Positions 43,574 to 55,385 of a stretch of 64,000 bases of DNA are shown in pieces. Numbering within the stretch: position 1 is the first letter of the stretch; each line of letters begins with the position of its first letter. The translations under genes were made by a program, and so were the position numbers. Under the pieces are notes generated by a model. It saw only the letters and a program-made list of their open reading frames with translations, was not told the origin of the DNA and did not search any database. The DNA lies in NCBI GenBank assembly GCA_014529385.2, contig CM043949.1:112983977-113047976 (forward strand). The letters are read 5' to 3'. The DNA is from Adiantum capillus-veneris. Lineage: Eukaryota; Streptophyta; Polypodiopsida; Polypodiales; Pteridaceae.

Positions 43574-43614
43574 TGGGGGGGAGAGGGAGAGGATATTCTT
43601 TATAGATTAAATTG

Positions 43615-43654
<40 letters not shown>

Positions 43655-43765
43655 AATTAGAATTTTGGAGTAACTTGTGCTTAATAGTGCATTTCATTTA
43701 TAAAAAAATCATAATTTAAATAACTTGTGCCTAAGAGTACACTTCATTTATAAGAAATTCTTAAT

Positions 43766-43826
<61 letters not shown>

Positions 43827-45285
43827 ATCACACAAAAATAGAAAAGGATATGATTGTTACCCAGAAGCTTACTCTTTTCTTATATTGAATTAAATGTTGT
43901 AACAAAGATAAGAGTTTGTGCTAATGATTGTAATGCCTCACATTTGCACCAATATAAAGACACCTTTGAAAAACACTAAACTAGAGATAAAGTCATATTG
44001 TATCTAATCCAATGGTGATAAAAACACTAAATTGCAACAGAGGCATTTAATGCGATGGGGTGAAATTGTTGATGGTGAGAGGTTTGCATGTTTTCTCCAC
44101 CACTCTCTATATGGCCTTCTTGAGGCTAACAAGGTGAAGGTTCATGTTGATATTCCAAAATAATAAAATGACAAGGAGGTCAAGTAATATAATGCTATCA
44201 AATGAAGGGACTTAAAAAAAAAAAAACCATAAACACGAGGAAATTATATTAAGAAAGATCAAGAATTGATCAGGAATTACATCAAGAGGTAGCCAAGCCC
44301 ACCTCGGGATAACAAAATACAACGTGAAGGGACCTTTTGACAAACCCAAAACAAAAGAAAACTTCAATGCTTCCCATGAAAAGGTAGGTTCAATCCATAT
44401 AAGAAATAATAAAATATTGAATCCTCTTCTTCTCTAAGGCTTGTTATTGAAAGCCAACAAACTAGTGATAAAATCGCTAAGCTTTCCTATTGTTTAACCT
44501 CAGTGGGGCCGAAAGATTACTTCTCAGCAAAGCCTTTGAACAGTTTCACAGGTGGTGTCTACCGAACTGTGATTCCAAGTTTGAGTGGAAAGCGTGGCAG
44601 TGACCCAAGAATAGACACTTCCTTAAACTACAAACTAAGGAAGTGTACCTCTTTCTTATGTTTTTGAAGGATTGGTTCTCCCCGCCGAACAAGTAATGCA
44701 TGTTTTCTCCACCACTCCTCTATGGCCTTCTTGAGGCCAACAAGGTGAAGGCTCACGTTGGTATTCCAAAATAATAAAATGACAAGGAGGTCAAGTAATA
44801 TAATGCTATCAAATGAAGGGACTTTTAAAAAAAAAACATAAACACGAGGAAATTATAGTAAGAAAGATCAGGAATTGATAAGGAATTACATCAAGAGGCA
44901 GCCAAGCTCGCCTAGGGATAACAAAAGACAACATGAAAGGACCTTTTGACAAAACCAAAACAAAAGAAACCTTCAATGCTTCCCATGAAAAGGTAGGTTC
45001 AATCTATATAGGAAATAATAAAATATTAAACCCTCTTCGTCTCTAAGGCTTTTTATTGAAAGCCAACAAACTAGTGATAAAATCACTAAGCTTTCCTATT
45101 GTTTAACCTCAGTGGGACCGAAAGATTACTGCTCAGCAAAGCCTTTGAACATTTGAACAGTTTAACGGGTGGTGTCTATCGAACTGTGATTCCAAGTTTA
45201 AGTGGAAAGCGTGGCAGTGGCCCAAGAATAGACATTTCCTTAAACCACAAACTAAGGTGTACGTCTCCCTTATGTTTTTGAAGGA
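39441..45285. repeat. Tandem duplication of a ~2.92-kb unit
   Basis: Copy 1 is about 39441-42350 and copy 2 about 42358-45285. The spacing between matching points is 2917 at 'attaaaaggg', 2914 at 'gctct' (40161/43075) and 2935 at 'aggctttttattg' (42111/45046), the drift being due to microsatellites. The junction (42345-42358) is a short GA run joining the right end to the left end, consistent with exchange between GA tracts. Each copy contains two GC-rich 110-bp repeats (40190-40370 and 43105-43290), GT/GA tracts, the dispersed repeat also found at 13976-14950, and two 0.6-kb sub-repeats. No gene is intact. Confidence 0.9.
41152..42345. repeat. Two 0.6-kb sub-repeats with LINE fragments (copy 1)
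   Basis: Units at 41152-41762 and 41763 to about 42345 both start gcatgttttctcc and end in a LINE ORF2 piece (encoding WKAWQ, then K...FLKDWFS). Matching units in copy 2 are at 44086-44697 and 44698-45285. The middle of each unit resembles an inverted LINE 3' UTR (compare 14985-15100). Confidence 0.85.
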
Positions 45286-45907
45286 CTGGTTCTCCGTGTT
45301 GAGCAAGTAGTGGGGCAAGCAATAGCCCTACCAACTGGGGTGAAGATATCTATCAAGGGGATTGGTCCAGATAGATGCTTGCAATGTAGAATAACTTTTG
45401 AAGACCTTCCCCACCTTTTTAAGGAATTCCTGACAATATATGGCCTTGCAGGAAAGATTTGCAAATGGGTTCAATTACCTGGAAAATAGGATTTTTCAAG
45501 AATGATCTCTTCTTAGGAGGGAAGGTGTTTAAGAGCCATGCTCTACTTATCAAAACTCAAATTGTGAGATTCTCCTACTTTAAGCATGTATGGAAAGCAA
45601 GGAACTACAGGATCTTTGAGAACACCATGGAAGCTGCTAAGTTTACGAAGATAATCCAAGAAAGCAAGGGGATTATCATCGCCATCGAAAAACAAATGGA
45701 CTCTGATTAGTGGAACATGACCATGGATGATTGACCTGATTGGGTAGTGATGAGGACCCATCCATTATCATCGGGGTGGCTCCCTTATCAACCGATGTAT
45801 CATTGATCAGTTGAAGATGTCATGGCTCGTGGCGAGCATGACAAGAATCTGTAATTCTATGATTTTGCTAATATAATCTACTGACCACTGTGAGTTTGGA
45901 AAAAGAA
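45105..45907 (+). mobile_element. LINE ORF2 3' fragment
   Basis: This is the same L1-like family as at 14951-16210. Plus-strand frames encode SKFKWKAWQWPK, then a zinc-binding-like region (GIGPDRCLQC) and, after stops, FFKNDLFLGGK and VWKARNYRIFENTMEAA, the counterparts of FFKTDLFLGGK and VWQTRNRRVFEGG. It continues out of the 2.9-kb duplication, so the last sub-repeat keeps the LINE 3' end that the others lack. It has multiple stops. Confidence 0.85.
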
Positions 45908-45919
45908 ATGAAATAAGGA

Positions 45920-46058
45920 GCCGACCTCAAGCTTGGATCAAACCTTGAGGTGCAAATGTTTACAAGCTGGATGTTTACCGTCTCGCAGTGAGGCCTATTA
46001 TGATGTGTTTAATACAATCCACTCACGAATTGTGAGTTTTGTCAAAAAAAAAGAAAAG
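45920..46058 (+). mobile_element. Very short LINE 3' insertion with 12-bp target duplication
   Basis: About 139 bp ending with the near-palindrome actcacgaattgtgagt (46021-46037) and an A-rich tail. It is flanked by atgaaataagga at 45908-45919 and 46059-46070. It appears to have inserted into the tail of the preceding LINE fragment. Confidence 0.75.
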
Positions 46059-46070
46059 ATGAAATAAGGA

Positions 46071-46419
46071 AAACTCTCTTTCTTGTTCGAGAGTGGGAGG
46101 TGCTGTTGGGCAGTGCTTTGCTTTGTGCGTTTGTAGCTCGCCAGTAAGGGTCTGGGGTGTGCTAGCTCAGCAATGTTGACTACACATCTCAGCCCATTCC
46201 AAGCTTTACCTCCACTTGGAGGGTCAAGGCAGGTCCCTGGTAAAACTTCCACAATGCTTATTACCTATGTAGCATACACTTAGTATCTTGTTAATGTAAT
46301 TATAAGCGCTTATTATCTCCAAGATAAGCGCTATCGTGCGGCTCCGTTTACATGATGAGAAAAAGAGCAAAGGGATGCAGGTTAAGCTTCTTGGAAGACT
46401 AAATGTGCAATGGGTAGGG
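46071..46419. other. Unassigned
   Basis: No gene or known element is recognised between the LINE tail and the PPR fragment. Confidence 0.4.
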
Positions 46420-47030
46420 CTTGATAACAAGCAGGTTTAATGTTGAATGTATGCCAAATACAGTGCTTTGGAATGACTTGATTGACATGAATAACAAATA
46501 ATGTATTTGGCACAGCTTTGATCGAGATTTTCAATATGCATAATGTGAGGATCATCAATGCTTTAGCCAATAGTATGCCTAATATGATACTTTAGCATTG
46601 ACTTGGTCTGTGAATGTGCCTAATGGGTGTACTTCAGCAGAAAGCCAAAGAGAGCTTGAGGGTCTTCTTGTCCAGAGTTTCATCTCTTGCAGGTGGACTT
46701 TTTCTTGGCACTACCGTGGTCAAGATATATGCATAATATAGTGATTTGGCAATGCCCCATATGGTTGTGGCAAAGAAGATCTGGATCTTTTAACCGGATG
46801 TGCAAGAGAAGGGCTTCCACGAAATGCAATCACATACACCTGCATCTTGAGGTCATGTGGAATTATCCAAGACATGGATATGGGTAACAAAATTCATGAT
46901 CATATTGTCAGTCAAGGGCTGCTGAAAATGAAAATTGTGTGAGCAATGCTTTGGTCGGTGTGCATGCCAAATGACGTGTTGAGCAATGCCTTGGTCGATG
47001 TGTATGCCAAAAGGGGTGTATTATGTAGGG
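46420..47030 (+). pseudogene. PPR (PLS-type) gene fragment, decayed
   Basis: From about 46760, sixty codons are open and read as a pentatricopeptide repeat stretch: EGLPRNAITYTCILRSCG, then GNKIHDHIVSQGLL. After a stop near 46939 the sequence NALVDVYAKRGVL follows, and a near-duplicate of this segment (agcaatgc.ttggtcg.tgt.tatgcc) lies just before it. Upstream pieces (46430-46480, MPNTVLWND) fit a preceding repeat. These phrases are typical of plant organelle RNA-editing PPR proteins, whose genes are very numerous in ferns and lycophytes. Stops and frame changes make it a pseudogene. It is on the plus strand and has no neighbouring functional copy. Confidence 0.7.
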
Positions 47031-48169
47031 GTATGGCCACCCAAAAGGGTGCGTCAACCCAAATTAGTGCCCACCAAATGGCCGCCCAAGGTTAATGTGT
47101 GTGGAGGGAAAGAAAAGAAAGAGGATGGTGTGCAGAGGCAGAGACGAGCTTAGGGGAGAGAGAAAGCAGCTGCATTGGCCATTGCAAGGCTCAGATGGTG
47201 CCGACGATCAAGGAAAAATACCCCAGCATTGCATGCGTCCCCTATTTGATTCTGGTCCGACCTATTTTTGTGCAGCTCGACACTCCGACTACCACATCAT
47301 CATTGGGCTTCATGTGCCTTGTCACGATGCAGTGACAACCAAAACAAAAAGAGCCTAAAAATAGGAGGGGAAAGGAATGAAAAAATTGTGGCATGAACGA
47401 GTATGTCGAGTGGTTGAAGAGAAAGGGAGGAACCTGTTGAGGAGAACGTAGGAGAAGGGAGGGAGGCAAAGCTCTCTCTCGATGCAAGCAAGGGGGAGCA
47501 GGATTGGATTGCATGACAAAGTTTTGAAGCAAAAGATGAACGAGGATGAGAGGAACAAAAGGGCATGAAAGAATGCGTGGAGAGGGAGGTGAAGCTCTCT
47601 CACGCTTGAAAGGCATAGACAAGAGAAGCTTCTCTCTCTCTCTCTCTGTCTCTCTCTCTCTCTCAACCTTGGAGAGGACTCGCAAGCCCTTAAGGGAAAA
47701 TCTTTTTGGCAATCGAACAATGGATTTTCAAGGAAAAGAAGAAGGCATGGGATATCTCTCTCTATCTCTGTCAACTAAGCAAGGATTGAAGTAAGCTCGA
47801 GGTCGGGAAGACATGAAGAGAAAGGGTAAAAATTATAGAACGTTTGAGAGAAAACAAAGGAGGGAGCTTTGAGAGCTCTAGATGGAAATTGAAGGAAGAA
47901 AAGAGAGCAACACCATCATTATCAAGACCATCAAAGCTTTTTTTAAATTAATCGTAGTGCTTAGATCCTTAACCCTGATGTAAGCCAGGTTATGGTGTTG
48001 TTTAACGACCACTTTGATTATTGATTAAGATTTACTCAAGATCTATTTATGCTCATGATGGTTTTTGAAGCTATCAGCATATATTTTTCTCTCTCACACA
48101 CACCTCTCACAGCCAGAGGCCGCGCGACTTCCCGGCTCACCTCTTGAACACATATCCCCCCACAACACT
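47031..48169. other. No gene seen; low-complexity purine-rich DNA
   Basis: Purine-rich sequence with a CT tract at 47632-47664. Overlapping frames on both strands give serine/leucine or Arg/Glu-rich products and no domain. This may be older retroelement sequence. Confidence 0.4.
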
Positions 48170-49917
48170 TGTCATAGAATATAATATCTAACTTTACCAA
48201 ATTATTTTCTCATATTAAACGGATCATTTAATATGGGAAGATAAAAGGGGAACAAGAGTTAGGTTATAGATATGTGCCTCTACACCTATCTCAATAGGGA
48301 ACCAAAAGGAGAAATGGTTGCATCTCAATAGGGGTCCAAAAGGAGACAGTCTATCAAAGAGAAATGTGAAATAAGTGCTTCTAGATTTATCTTAGCAGGG
48401 ACCCAAGAGGAGAGATGGTTACATCTCAATATGGGTCCAAAAGGAGATAGTCTATCAAAGAGCAATGTGCATCTAATGGAGCTTAAAAGACCCTAGGATT
48501 AGCTTCATTAAAGACCTCCAAAGGTTAGTGTTAAAAGTCCTTAGACCTTAGGGCTATGCTTGAGGTGGGAACCTTGGCCCAAGCTTGAGGTGCTTGTCAT
48601 GCTTGGTGACAAGGTTCTTCAGGTGCTTGTCATGCTTGGTGACTAAGGTGCTTGAGGTGCTTGTCGTGATTGCTGACTAACGTTCTTGAGGTGCTTGTCA
48701 TGCTTGATGAGTAAGGTGCTTGAGGTGCTGGAGGTGCTTCTCATGCTTGATGAGGAAGGTGCTTGAGAAGCTTCCATGCATGGGGGTAAAGTTCTTGAGT
48801 CAAAAAGAGACCCTACAAAGGAGGGGGAAAGACCCAAAGTTAGGGGAATCTTTGACTTAACCTCCCACTCACCCAAAGGGAACTCCCTTTCTCAAGGGGC
48901 ACATGGACACATATCAAGATCTCCCTATGCTTAGCCACATGGTGTTCTTTGAATCCTATTGGCTTGACTAAAGAGGGGTCCAATGAGCTTCTAGTTCAAC
49001 TCAACAAATATCTAGATATTTTCAAATTCTCTCTCTCAAAGAGGTAAGGAGGACACTTGTCCTAATGCTACCTATGTTGCTTGAAATGCATTGTGCATGT
49101 GATTGGCTAGGCTTAGAGGGGTCCAATGAGATTCAAGCTTGAGATACAAGGAGGGGTCAACCAAGGCAAGCAAGGGGTGTCCTTGGGGGTATGCACCCTC
49201 TCACACACTCATTTTTCACACATTCTCACTTGGTGAAAGTGGAAGAACTCCATCTCCTTCTCCAAGCTTGTTGAGAAGTTGAGAGCCTACGCCAACACTC
49301 TTGGCTATGGAATGCAAATGCAACCAAGATCCATGCTTCAATGCTTAAGCTTGCCATCTTCGCCATCTTCATTACTATGCTATTATGTATGCTAGCTATA
49401 AGAGTGATGATAAGTGAGGTGCTATTTCTTTCTCCTACGAATGTTTCTTCTTCCTCTTCCCTACCCTCATTCCCCGCTAGCTCTCTCCACCTTTGAAGGT
49501 GTTTGAGGCCTTGGGAGTGAGGCCGGGGGTGGTTATTGCTTTTACAAAGTTTATGCTATGCTCGTGATGCATGAAGCTTTCCATCTTCATAGCATCACCA
49601 AGTTCACAAGGAACACAAAGATTGTATTATACCAAGTCTCTCTTTATGTGAGAATCTATAATACAAAAGCCTATTGGAGGGAAGACCGGCTCCACATAAA
49701 TTCGGTTGTCAACTGTTGTCAAGTTCTCTAATTCTCTCTCTCTCTCTCTCTCTCTCTTGCAAAAGTATTTTTCATGACAAGTTAATTAAGTATAATGGTT
49801 ATGTTGCTTCGGCTAATTAAGCTCACCCTCTATGTTCTCAAAGTAGTCTCATAAAAATGCTCCCTCTAATTCTCTTAATTCCGTTATTCTCAAATTTCAT
49901 GGGACATTTCCATTATA
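48170..49917 (+). repeat. 5' LTR of gypsy family 2 copy B (1748 bp)
   Basis: It starts TGTCATAGAATATAATATC and ends CCATTATA (expected CA, apparently changed to TA). It aligns with the solo LTR at 6690-8403 along its length, including the cttgaggtgcttg minisatellite and the 'cctctt ccctaccctcattcc' block. It is followed two bases later by a primer-binding site and gag. A matching 3' LTR is not found downstream in the window. Confidence 0.85.
48545..48775 (+). repeat. ~38-bp minisatellite within LTR
   Basis: The unit 'aggtgcttgtcatgcttggtgac' with variants is repeated about five times. Confidence 0.85.
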
Positions 49918-49918
49918 T

Positions 49919-49930
49919 TGGTAGCAGAGT
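49919..49930 (+). promoter_or_regulatory. Primer-binding site, initiator tRNA-Met type
   Basis: TGGTAGCAGAGT lies just after the LTR. The usual plant initiator tRNA-Met site begins TGGTATCAGAGC, so there are two differences. Confidence 0.75.
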
Positions 49931-50320
49931 GTTGGTTTCTCTTTTCTTTCTTAAGAAGACAATTCCTTAAGTTTTCCAAAAGGTTGAGTCTGTTTATTGC
50001 AATAGGGTAAGTGGGCTAGGGATCTATTATCTTGGTTGAGAAGGACTTAGTTCGAGGTACACCATTGGGAACTATAGTCTTCATAATGGAGTCTATTGGC
50101 TTGCCTTTGGCTTAACCATTATTGAGCTACTAGCAAGCTCAACAGGAACTATAATCAACCGAGCAATGTTAGACCCTCTCCACTTGTCTTTGCAATCAAC
50201 AATGTCTAAACCATGGGTGTGATTGCTTGAGAACTAATTTTCAAAGGTAAAGAAGAGTAGCGACTAAGGTTTTTGAGGGTACCAAAGCACAAAGTAATTT
50301 TATACTTAAGTTTAATTAGC

Positions 50321-51236
50321 ATGGCTGACAATAACCAAGAGAGTAGAATGAATATTGATAACTTTGATTTTGCACATCAAGGTGCTGATGGTGATTCCCC
50401 CATGTTTGTTAATTATCTTGTTACTAGGTTGCAACAAGCTATGGGCAACCCTGCTTTGCAAGCCGAAGTTACGCAACAACTTCGTGCTTATGGGATTTCC
50501 TTTCCTCTCCAAGAAAAGAAAGAGCTTAGGAGGCCTCTTGATGAGACTCCCAAAAGAAAACTCTCTCCCATAAGAGAGGAGGAATCCAAAGAACGAGAAA
50601 GAAGTGAATCCATAAGTTCCTCTAAAGATGTGACTCCACGAAGAGGGCGGTCTAGACGATCGCCAACTCCTCCCAAGAGGAAACTGTCAACCCACAGCCC
50701 TTCTCCTCATCACTCGAAAAGGGAAGAGAGGAAACAAAGGAATAAAAGGGTAAGAAAGAGTCACCCTCTTCTCCCTCTTCTTCACCTTCCTCCTCTTTCG
50801 ACGAAAGCACTGACTATTCTCCTAGATAATACAAGAGGGGAGGACATCACAAATCTTACCATGCATGGCGAAGGTCCCAAAAGCTCAAGAAGTTCAAAGA
50901 GGGAGGAAAGACTATGTCTTTTCTCACCTATGATGGCACCTTTTGTGCTATTGGCAAAGTATTCGCCTTCATCCAACAAGTTTATGTGGCCTTTGGAGAC
51001 GAGGGCTTCACAGAGTCCTCCAAGCTACGTCACGTAGCTATGCACTTCCAAAAAATCTACTCGTCAATGGTGGGCTAGCCTTCATGGCAATGAAGAATCC
51101 CCAAGACATGGAAAAATCTATGAGTATACATCATGAAGCAATTCCTTGTAAGCGATGCAAAGGACAAAGTGGTCACCGAATGGCGAAGTTGAAGCTTTTC
51201 CCCCATGAATCTATCCACAAATATGTGGAGTATGAT
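50321..51236 (+). pseudogene. Ty3/gypsy gag pseudogene, family 2 copy B
   Basis: The ATG at 50321 gives MADNNQESRMNIDNFDF, followed by a conserved N-terminal helical part (LVTRLQQAMGNPALQAEVTQ). A basic Arg/Ser-Pro region follows (RRGRSRRSPTPPKRKL). A one-base loss near 50757 relative to copy A shifts the frame. In the other frame the gag core continues (KKFKEGGKTMSFLTYDGTF near 50890-50945, and FGDEGF). The gag ends abruptly near 51236 where sequence jumps to RNase H. The zinc knuckle, protease and reverse transcriptase are missing. Confidence 0.85.
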
Positions 51237-51244
51237 GACATTAT

Positions 51245-52726
51245 CTTCTTGGAAAGAGATTTGAACTACATACCGACCATAAAAGTTTGAAGTGGATCTA
51301 CACCGAACCTGACCTTAATACGCGGCAGCAAAGATGGATGGAGTTGTTATGCAAATATGATTTTTTTAAAAATATAAACCTGGGAAGGAAAAACCTTGTG
51401 GTTGATGCTTTGAGCAGGAAGAGTACTGTAGCGACTCTCACAACCTCTACTACTTCTTTAATCGACCTTATTCGAGAAGGTATGACTAATGACCCATCTT
51501 ACCTAAAAATCCAGCACTTGATGAACTAAAATAATCACACAAAGAAGCAAGAAAGGCAAATCAAAGGCTTTCATGTTGAAGTTGATGTTTACTTCGGTAA
51601 TCGTCTTTGTATTCCAAATCAAGGTGGAAGCAAACTTTAGATATTAGAGGAAGCTCATGATATACCTATAGCAGGACATCCAGGATACATTAAGACTTAC
51701 TCTATTATAAGAAAGAGTTTCTTTTGGCCAGGACTAAAGCGTGATGTGTTGAACTATGTTACAAGATGCTTAACACATCAACGTATTAAAGATAAAAGAA
51801 TTTCGAGATCCCAGTAAGCTTCAACCTATTGATGCTCCACAAATGAAATGGGAATGCATATCCATGGATTTTATTACAGGACTTCCTACATCTCTAGGAT
51901 ATGACTCTATTTTTGTGGTTGTTGATATGCTTACAAAGATGATCCATTTGTTTTTAATCAAGACAATATTTGCAGCTAAGGATATAGTGCAAGTCTTCAT
52001 GAAAGGTGTTTTCATGTATCACGATTACCTCGACAAATAATTTTTTATCATGATGCAAAGTTCACCTCTAATTTTTGGAAAGCCTTATTCTCAGTTGCAG
52101 GAACCCAATTAGCTTTTAGTACTGCTTATCATCCTCAAACTGATGGGCAGACAGCAAGAACAAATCAAATCATTGAAGACATGCTAAGAGCTTATTATAT
52201 GCATGAGCAGAGTAAATGGACTAGATATTTGTATTTGGTTGAATTTGCGTATAATTCATCATTTCAAAGCTCAATTAGAATGCCTGCTTTTCAAGCATTG
52301 TATGGACAAGAGTGTCTTAATCCACTCAAATGGACAGACCCTCTCATAGGAGTTCAAGCATCCAAAGAAATGTTGGATGAAATGCAACTACAAACCGATC
52401 TTATATGACGATAGGATATTAAGACTGCTCAAGATAGGCAGAAGAGTTATGTTGACCCAAGACGATCTGCAAGACTTTTTGAAGAGGGAGATATGGTATT
52501 TCGTAGAGTAAAAACTAAACGTAGTTCTTTATCAATGGGTAAGTGTAAGAAGTTAAGTGCCAGATATTGTGGACTTTTTGTTATCACAGAGCGGATTAAT
52601 GATCAAGCTTACAGACTCTTGTTACCACTACACATAAAGGTACATGATGTTTTTCACGTCAGCTTACTCAAGAAGTATGTACCTCATCCGCAACATATTG
52701 ATAGCCGTTTTTTCGGCTCTTCATAA
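51245..52726 (+). pseudogene. Chromovirus-type RNase H and integrase remnant
   Basis: The piece begins in RNase H (HTDHKSLKWIYTEPDLNTRQQRW, then VVDALSRKS). The integrase zinc-binding region follows (EEAHDIPIAGHPGYIKT, then FFWPGL, then CLTHQRIK, where the second Cys of the CxxC pair is His). The core has MDFITGLP, FYHDAKFTS and YHPQTDGQTARTNQ. The position normally held by the catalytic Glu in this last motif is Ala. The C-terminal module is present (FRRVKTKRSSL, DVFHVSLLKKYVPHP). Stops and frameshifts occur near 51530, 51640, 51815, 52040 and 52408. It is inactive. Confidence 0.88.
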
Positions 52727-54409
52727 TTGTCACAGTGAGTTACCTCACCCTACCAAAATCACCCAAACACTGTGGCTATCCCTACCATTTCACTGTACAT
52801 AGGCGTGCGTGAGTCACGGGACTTTTCCCATATCTTCTTAAAAAACCCTCAATTAACTAGTCATTGGGCTAGTTGAGCCAAAAAAAATAAAAAAAATAAA
52901 AAATATAAGTATATTATGGCCCATGCGTATGTAAATATTTCTTTGTATATAGGGCCTAAATAAAAGATTTTTTCATAATTATTTTGGTATTTATTTAAAT
53001 ATTTCTACCTAGGTGTGTGTTATTTATGCTCTGTACATTGCCTCACCATTACCACAATTTTTTCTTACCATTTTTCATACTCTTTATTCCATATAGAAAT
53101 ATTTTCATGTAAGCTTCTCTTATATTTGGTGTAACTCCACCCCAACAAAAATCCAAAAAAACTAGTTTTATTTATGTGTATATTTTTTCACTATTGTGAT
53201 TTTTCCCTTCTTACATCTATTTTGTTTTTTTTTTCTAAAACATTAGAACACCAAAAATATTTATCTTTTTATGGTAGCCTTATAATGAGAGAGATTTCTT
53301 TTGACCCCTTTATATTTTTTCCACTTATATTATTTATATTTGACATGTACATATTTTTTAGACCCCTCAATATTTGATTTTCTTAGTTGTACTATTCACT
53401 TATATCATAATCTCAACAATATCTTCAATTATAGACCTACCAAATAAGGTCAAGGGTAGGTGGCATGCATACATGCACTATGGAGGGCTCACTCTTGGAG
53501 GTATTCAAAAGAATCGTCCAAAGAAGGACCCCACAAGGACCTTGTGCAGTGGAAAAAAACGGTCGGTTTTGCTGAATTTTTAAAGTTCACTTGCTCTCCG
53601 AATTTGAAAAGGTGATACAAACAAAAGTTGTAGCTCGTGGGCTGAACTTTTGCCTCAATTTTTTTCATATTTTTTTGAGCTACGAGCTGTGAGCTATGAT
53701 TTTATTAGTGGACCCCAGTTTTCCCATGCTATGCAGCCACACTCTCTCTTCCACTTTATCATTTTCCTCTTTCACACACACTTCTCCACTCATCATCCCC
53801 ACCTCTCTCACCACTCCTCTCTGCACCCTACTCACCTTCTCCTCAACCTTGAAGAATAAGAGAAACCATGGTGAACTCATACCTCCCACACACAATTCCC
53901 TTCAAAAATTGACCACCTAGTCTCATTTTTCCTCCTCCAATTTATCCATATCTATAAAAAAAACCACAAAATTCAGCCTCTTCTCTTAAAAGACAGCATC
54001 ATGGTGGTTGATTACTCAGCTTCAATAACCTTGTCTCTCAAGGAAGGTCAAGAGTGGAGAAAAAATGTACCGTCAAAGCTAGTGGACCGTCAACAGGCGT
54101 CAAAATTGGCTCTACTCAAGACACTTGGAGCATCAACCTTGTAAGAAATCCACCTTTTCTTACCTCTTAAGAGTTTTTGTTTCTTATTTGTATCCTACAT
54201 GGATACTCCCATTGTAAATATCCAATTCCATTTGTAAATTAATACTAACTCTACTAACACTAACCCACTATGAAAAGTCCTATCACCTCCATTTCTCTCT
54301 CCTCTCTTTCCCCACCAACTTCTTGATAATTCCAAGCAAAAGAAATTAGATAAATTGCTGAAAATCTAACCCAACCATGGTTAGAGGAGAACCCTAGCCT
54401 TCAAAATTG

Positions 54410-54419
54410 CTATAAAAGG
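54410..54419 (+). promoter_or_regulatory. TATA-box-like sequence
   Basis: CTATAAAAGG lies in otherwise non-coding sequence and may be the promoter of an LTR. No downstream gene is evident. Confidence 0.35.
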
Positions 54420-55074
54420 AGGGTGTAGCTAGCACAAAAGGGGAGCCATAAGCAAGAGCACTATGCTATAGCTTGAGAAGCAAAGCTCAACCTCTCTAGA
54501 AGGAGCTCTTGAGTGGAAGCTCATTGTCTTATGCATGTGCATGTGTTGTAATAGGGGATTAGCAAGGGAACTCTATGCCATTGTAAGAGAGAGAGTGATC
54601 ATTCAAGTGAGAGTAGGAAATCTATCATTTCTCCTACTAGTGTAAGCCCAACATTTGCTGAATCAAGGAGGGTGGATTTGGACTAAGCTTGGATACTTTG
54701 TCTCCCTTCCAACGTGAAGTAATGGACAACAATGATGCGTAAGTGTCTTGGTGTTTTTTGTTAAGTTCTTGATAGCTTGTCTCTGGTGTTGTCATCAATC
54801 TAGCCATAAATCCCACATACTGTAAGAGGGCGACAGGGTGGAGAGGACTCCCCTGGCCTTAAGACAGTGATTGGGGTGGCTTTTCTTGTGATGTGTTGTG
54901 GTGAAATTTACGCAAGCTATGTTGAACAAATACTAATCTCACTTTGATTTGTCATGACAGATTTGTAAGAAGGTATTAATGCAACAAGCACCCCCTCTCC
55001 CTTTCTCTCTCTTTCTTAAATATATAGTTGTGTTTGCTTGATCATTGCCGATACATTTCAAAGCAGCCCGAGCA

Positions 55075-55076
<2 letters not shown>

Positions 55077-55156
<80 letters not shown>
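55077..55156. repeat. (CT)n microsatellite
   Basis: A CT run with one G interruption (ctctgtctct). Confidence 0.97.
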
Positions 55157-55160
<4 letters not shown>

Positions 55161-55385
55161 TTTTAGTGTGTGAGAGTGTTCCATTGGTGTTAGGGTTAGT
55201 GTAAATTCCTTGCTTGTTTGTGGGTTGCTCTAACGATTCTCCTCTTTTGCATCCTAGTTCGCTCTTAAACTAGGTGGTGCCTCTTGTGTAGTTGGGATTT
55301 GGCTGTGGGTTTGTTGTTTTGGTTTGTGTTGTGTTGTGCCCCAGCCCCATTGAGCAGCACGGGAGCCTTGAAGGGTGTCTAGAGG

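Larger units (their letters stand above)
52727..55385. other. 2.66-kb non-coding insert between integrase and chromodomain pieces
   Basis: AT-rich sequence with no coding domain separates the integrase tail from a chromodomain-like frame. It has a promoter-like CTATAAAAGG at 54410-54419 and a (CT)n tract at 55077-55156. It could be a solo LTR or other insertion. Both edges carry gctcttc (52714-52720 and about 55388-55394), a possible 7-bp duplication, but the ends do not look like a standard LTR. Confidence 0.45.

Noticed and set aside
47242..47774. Minus-strand frames up to 156 codons
   Set aside because: Two overlapping frames of serine/leucine/proline-rich composition come from purine-rich DNA, and neither has a domain.
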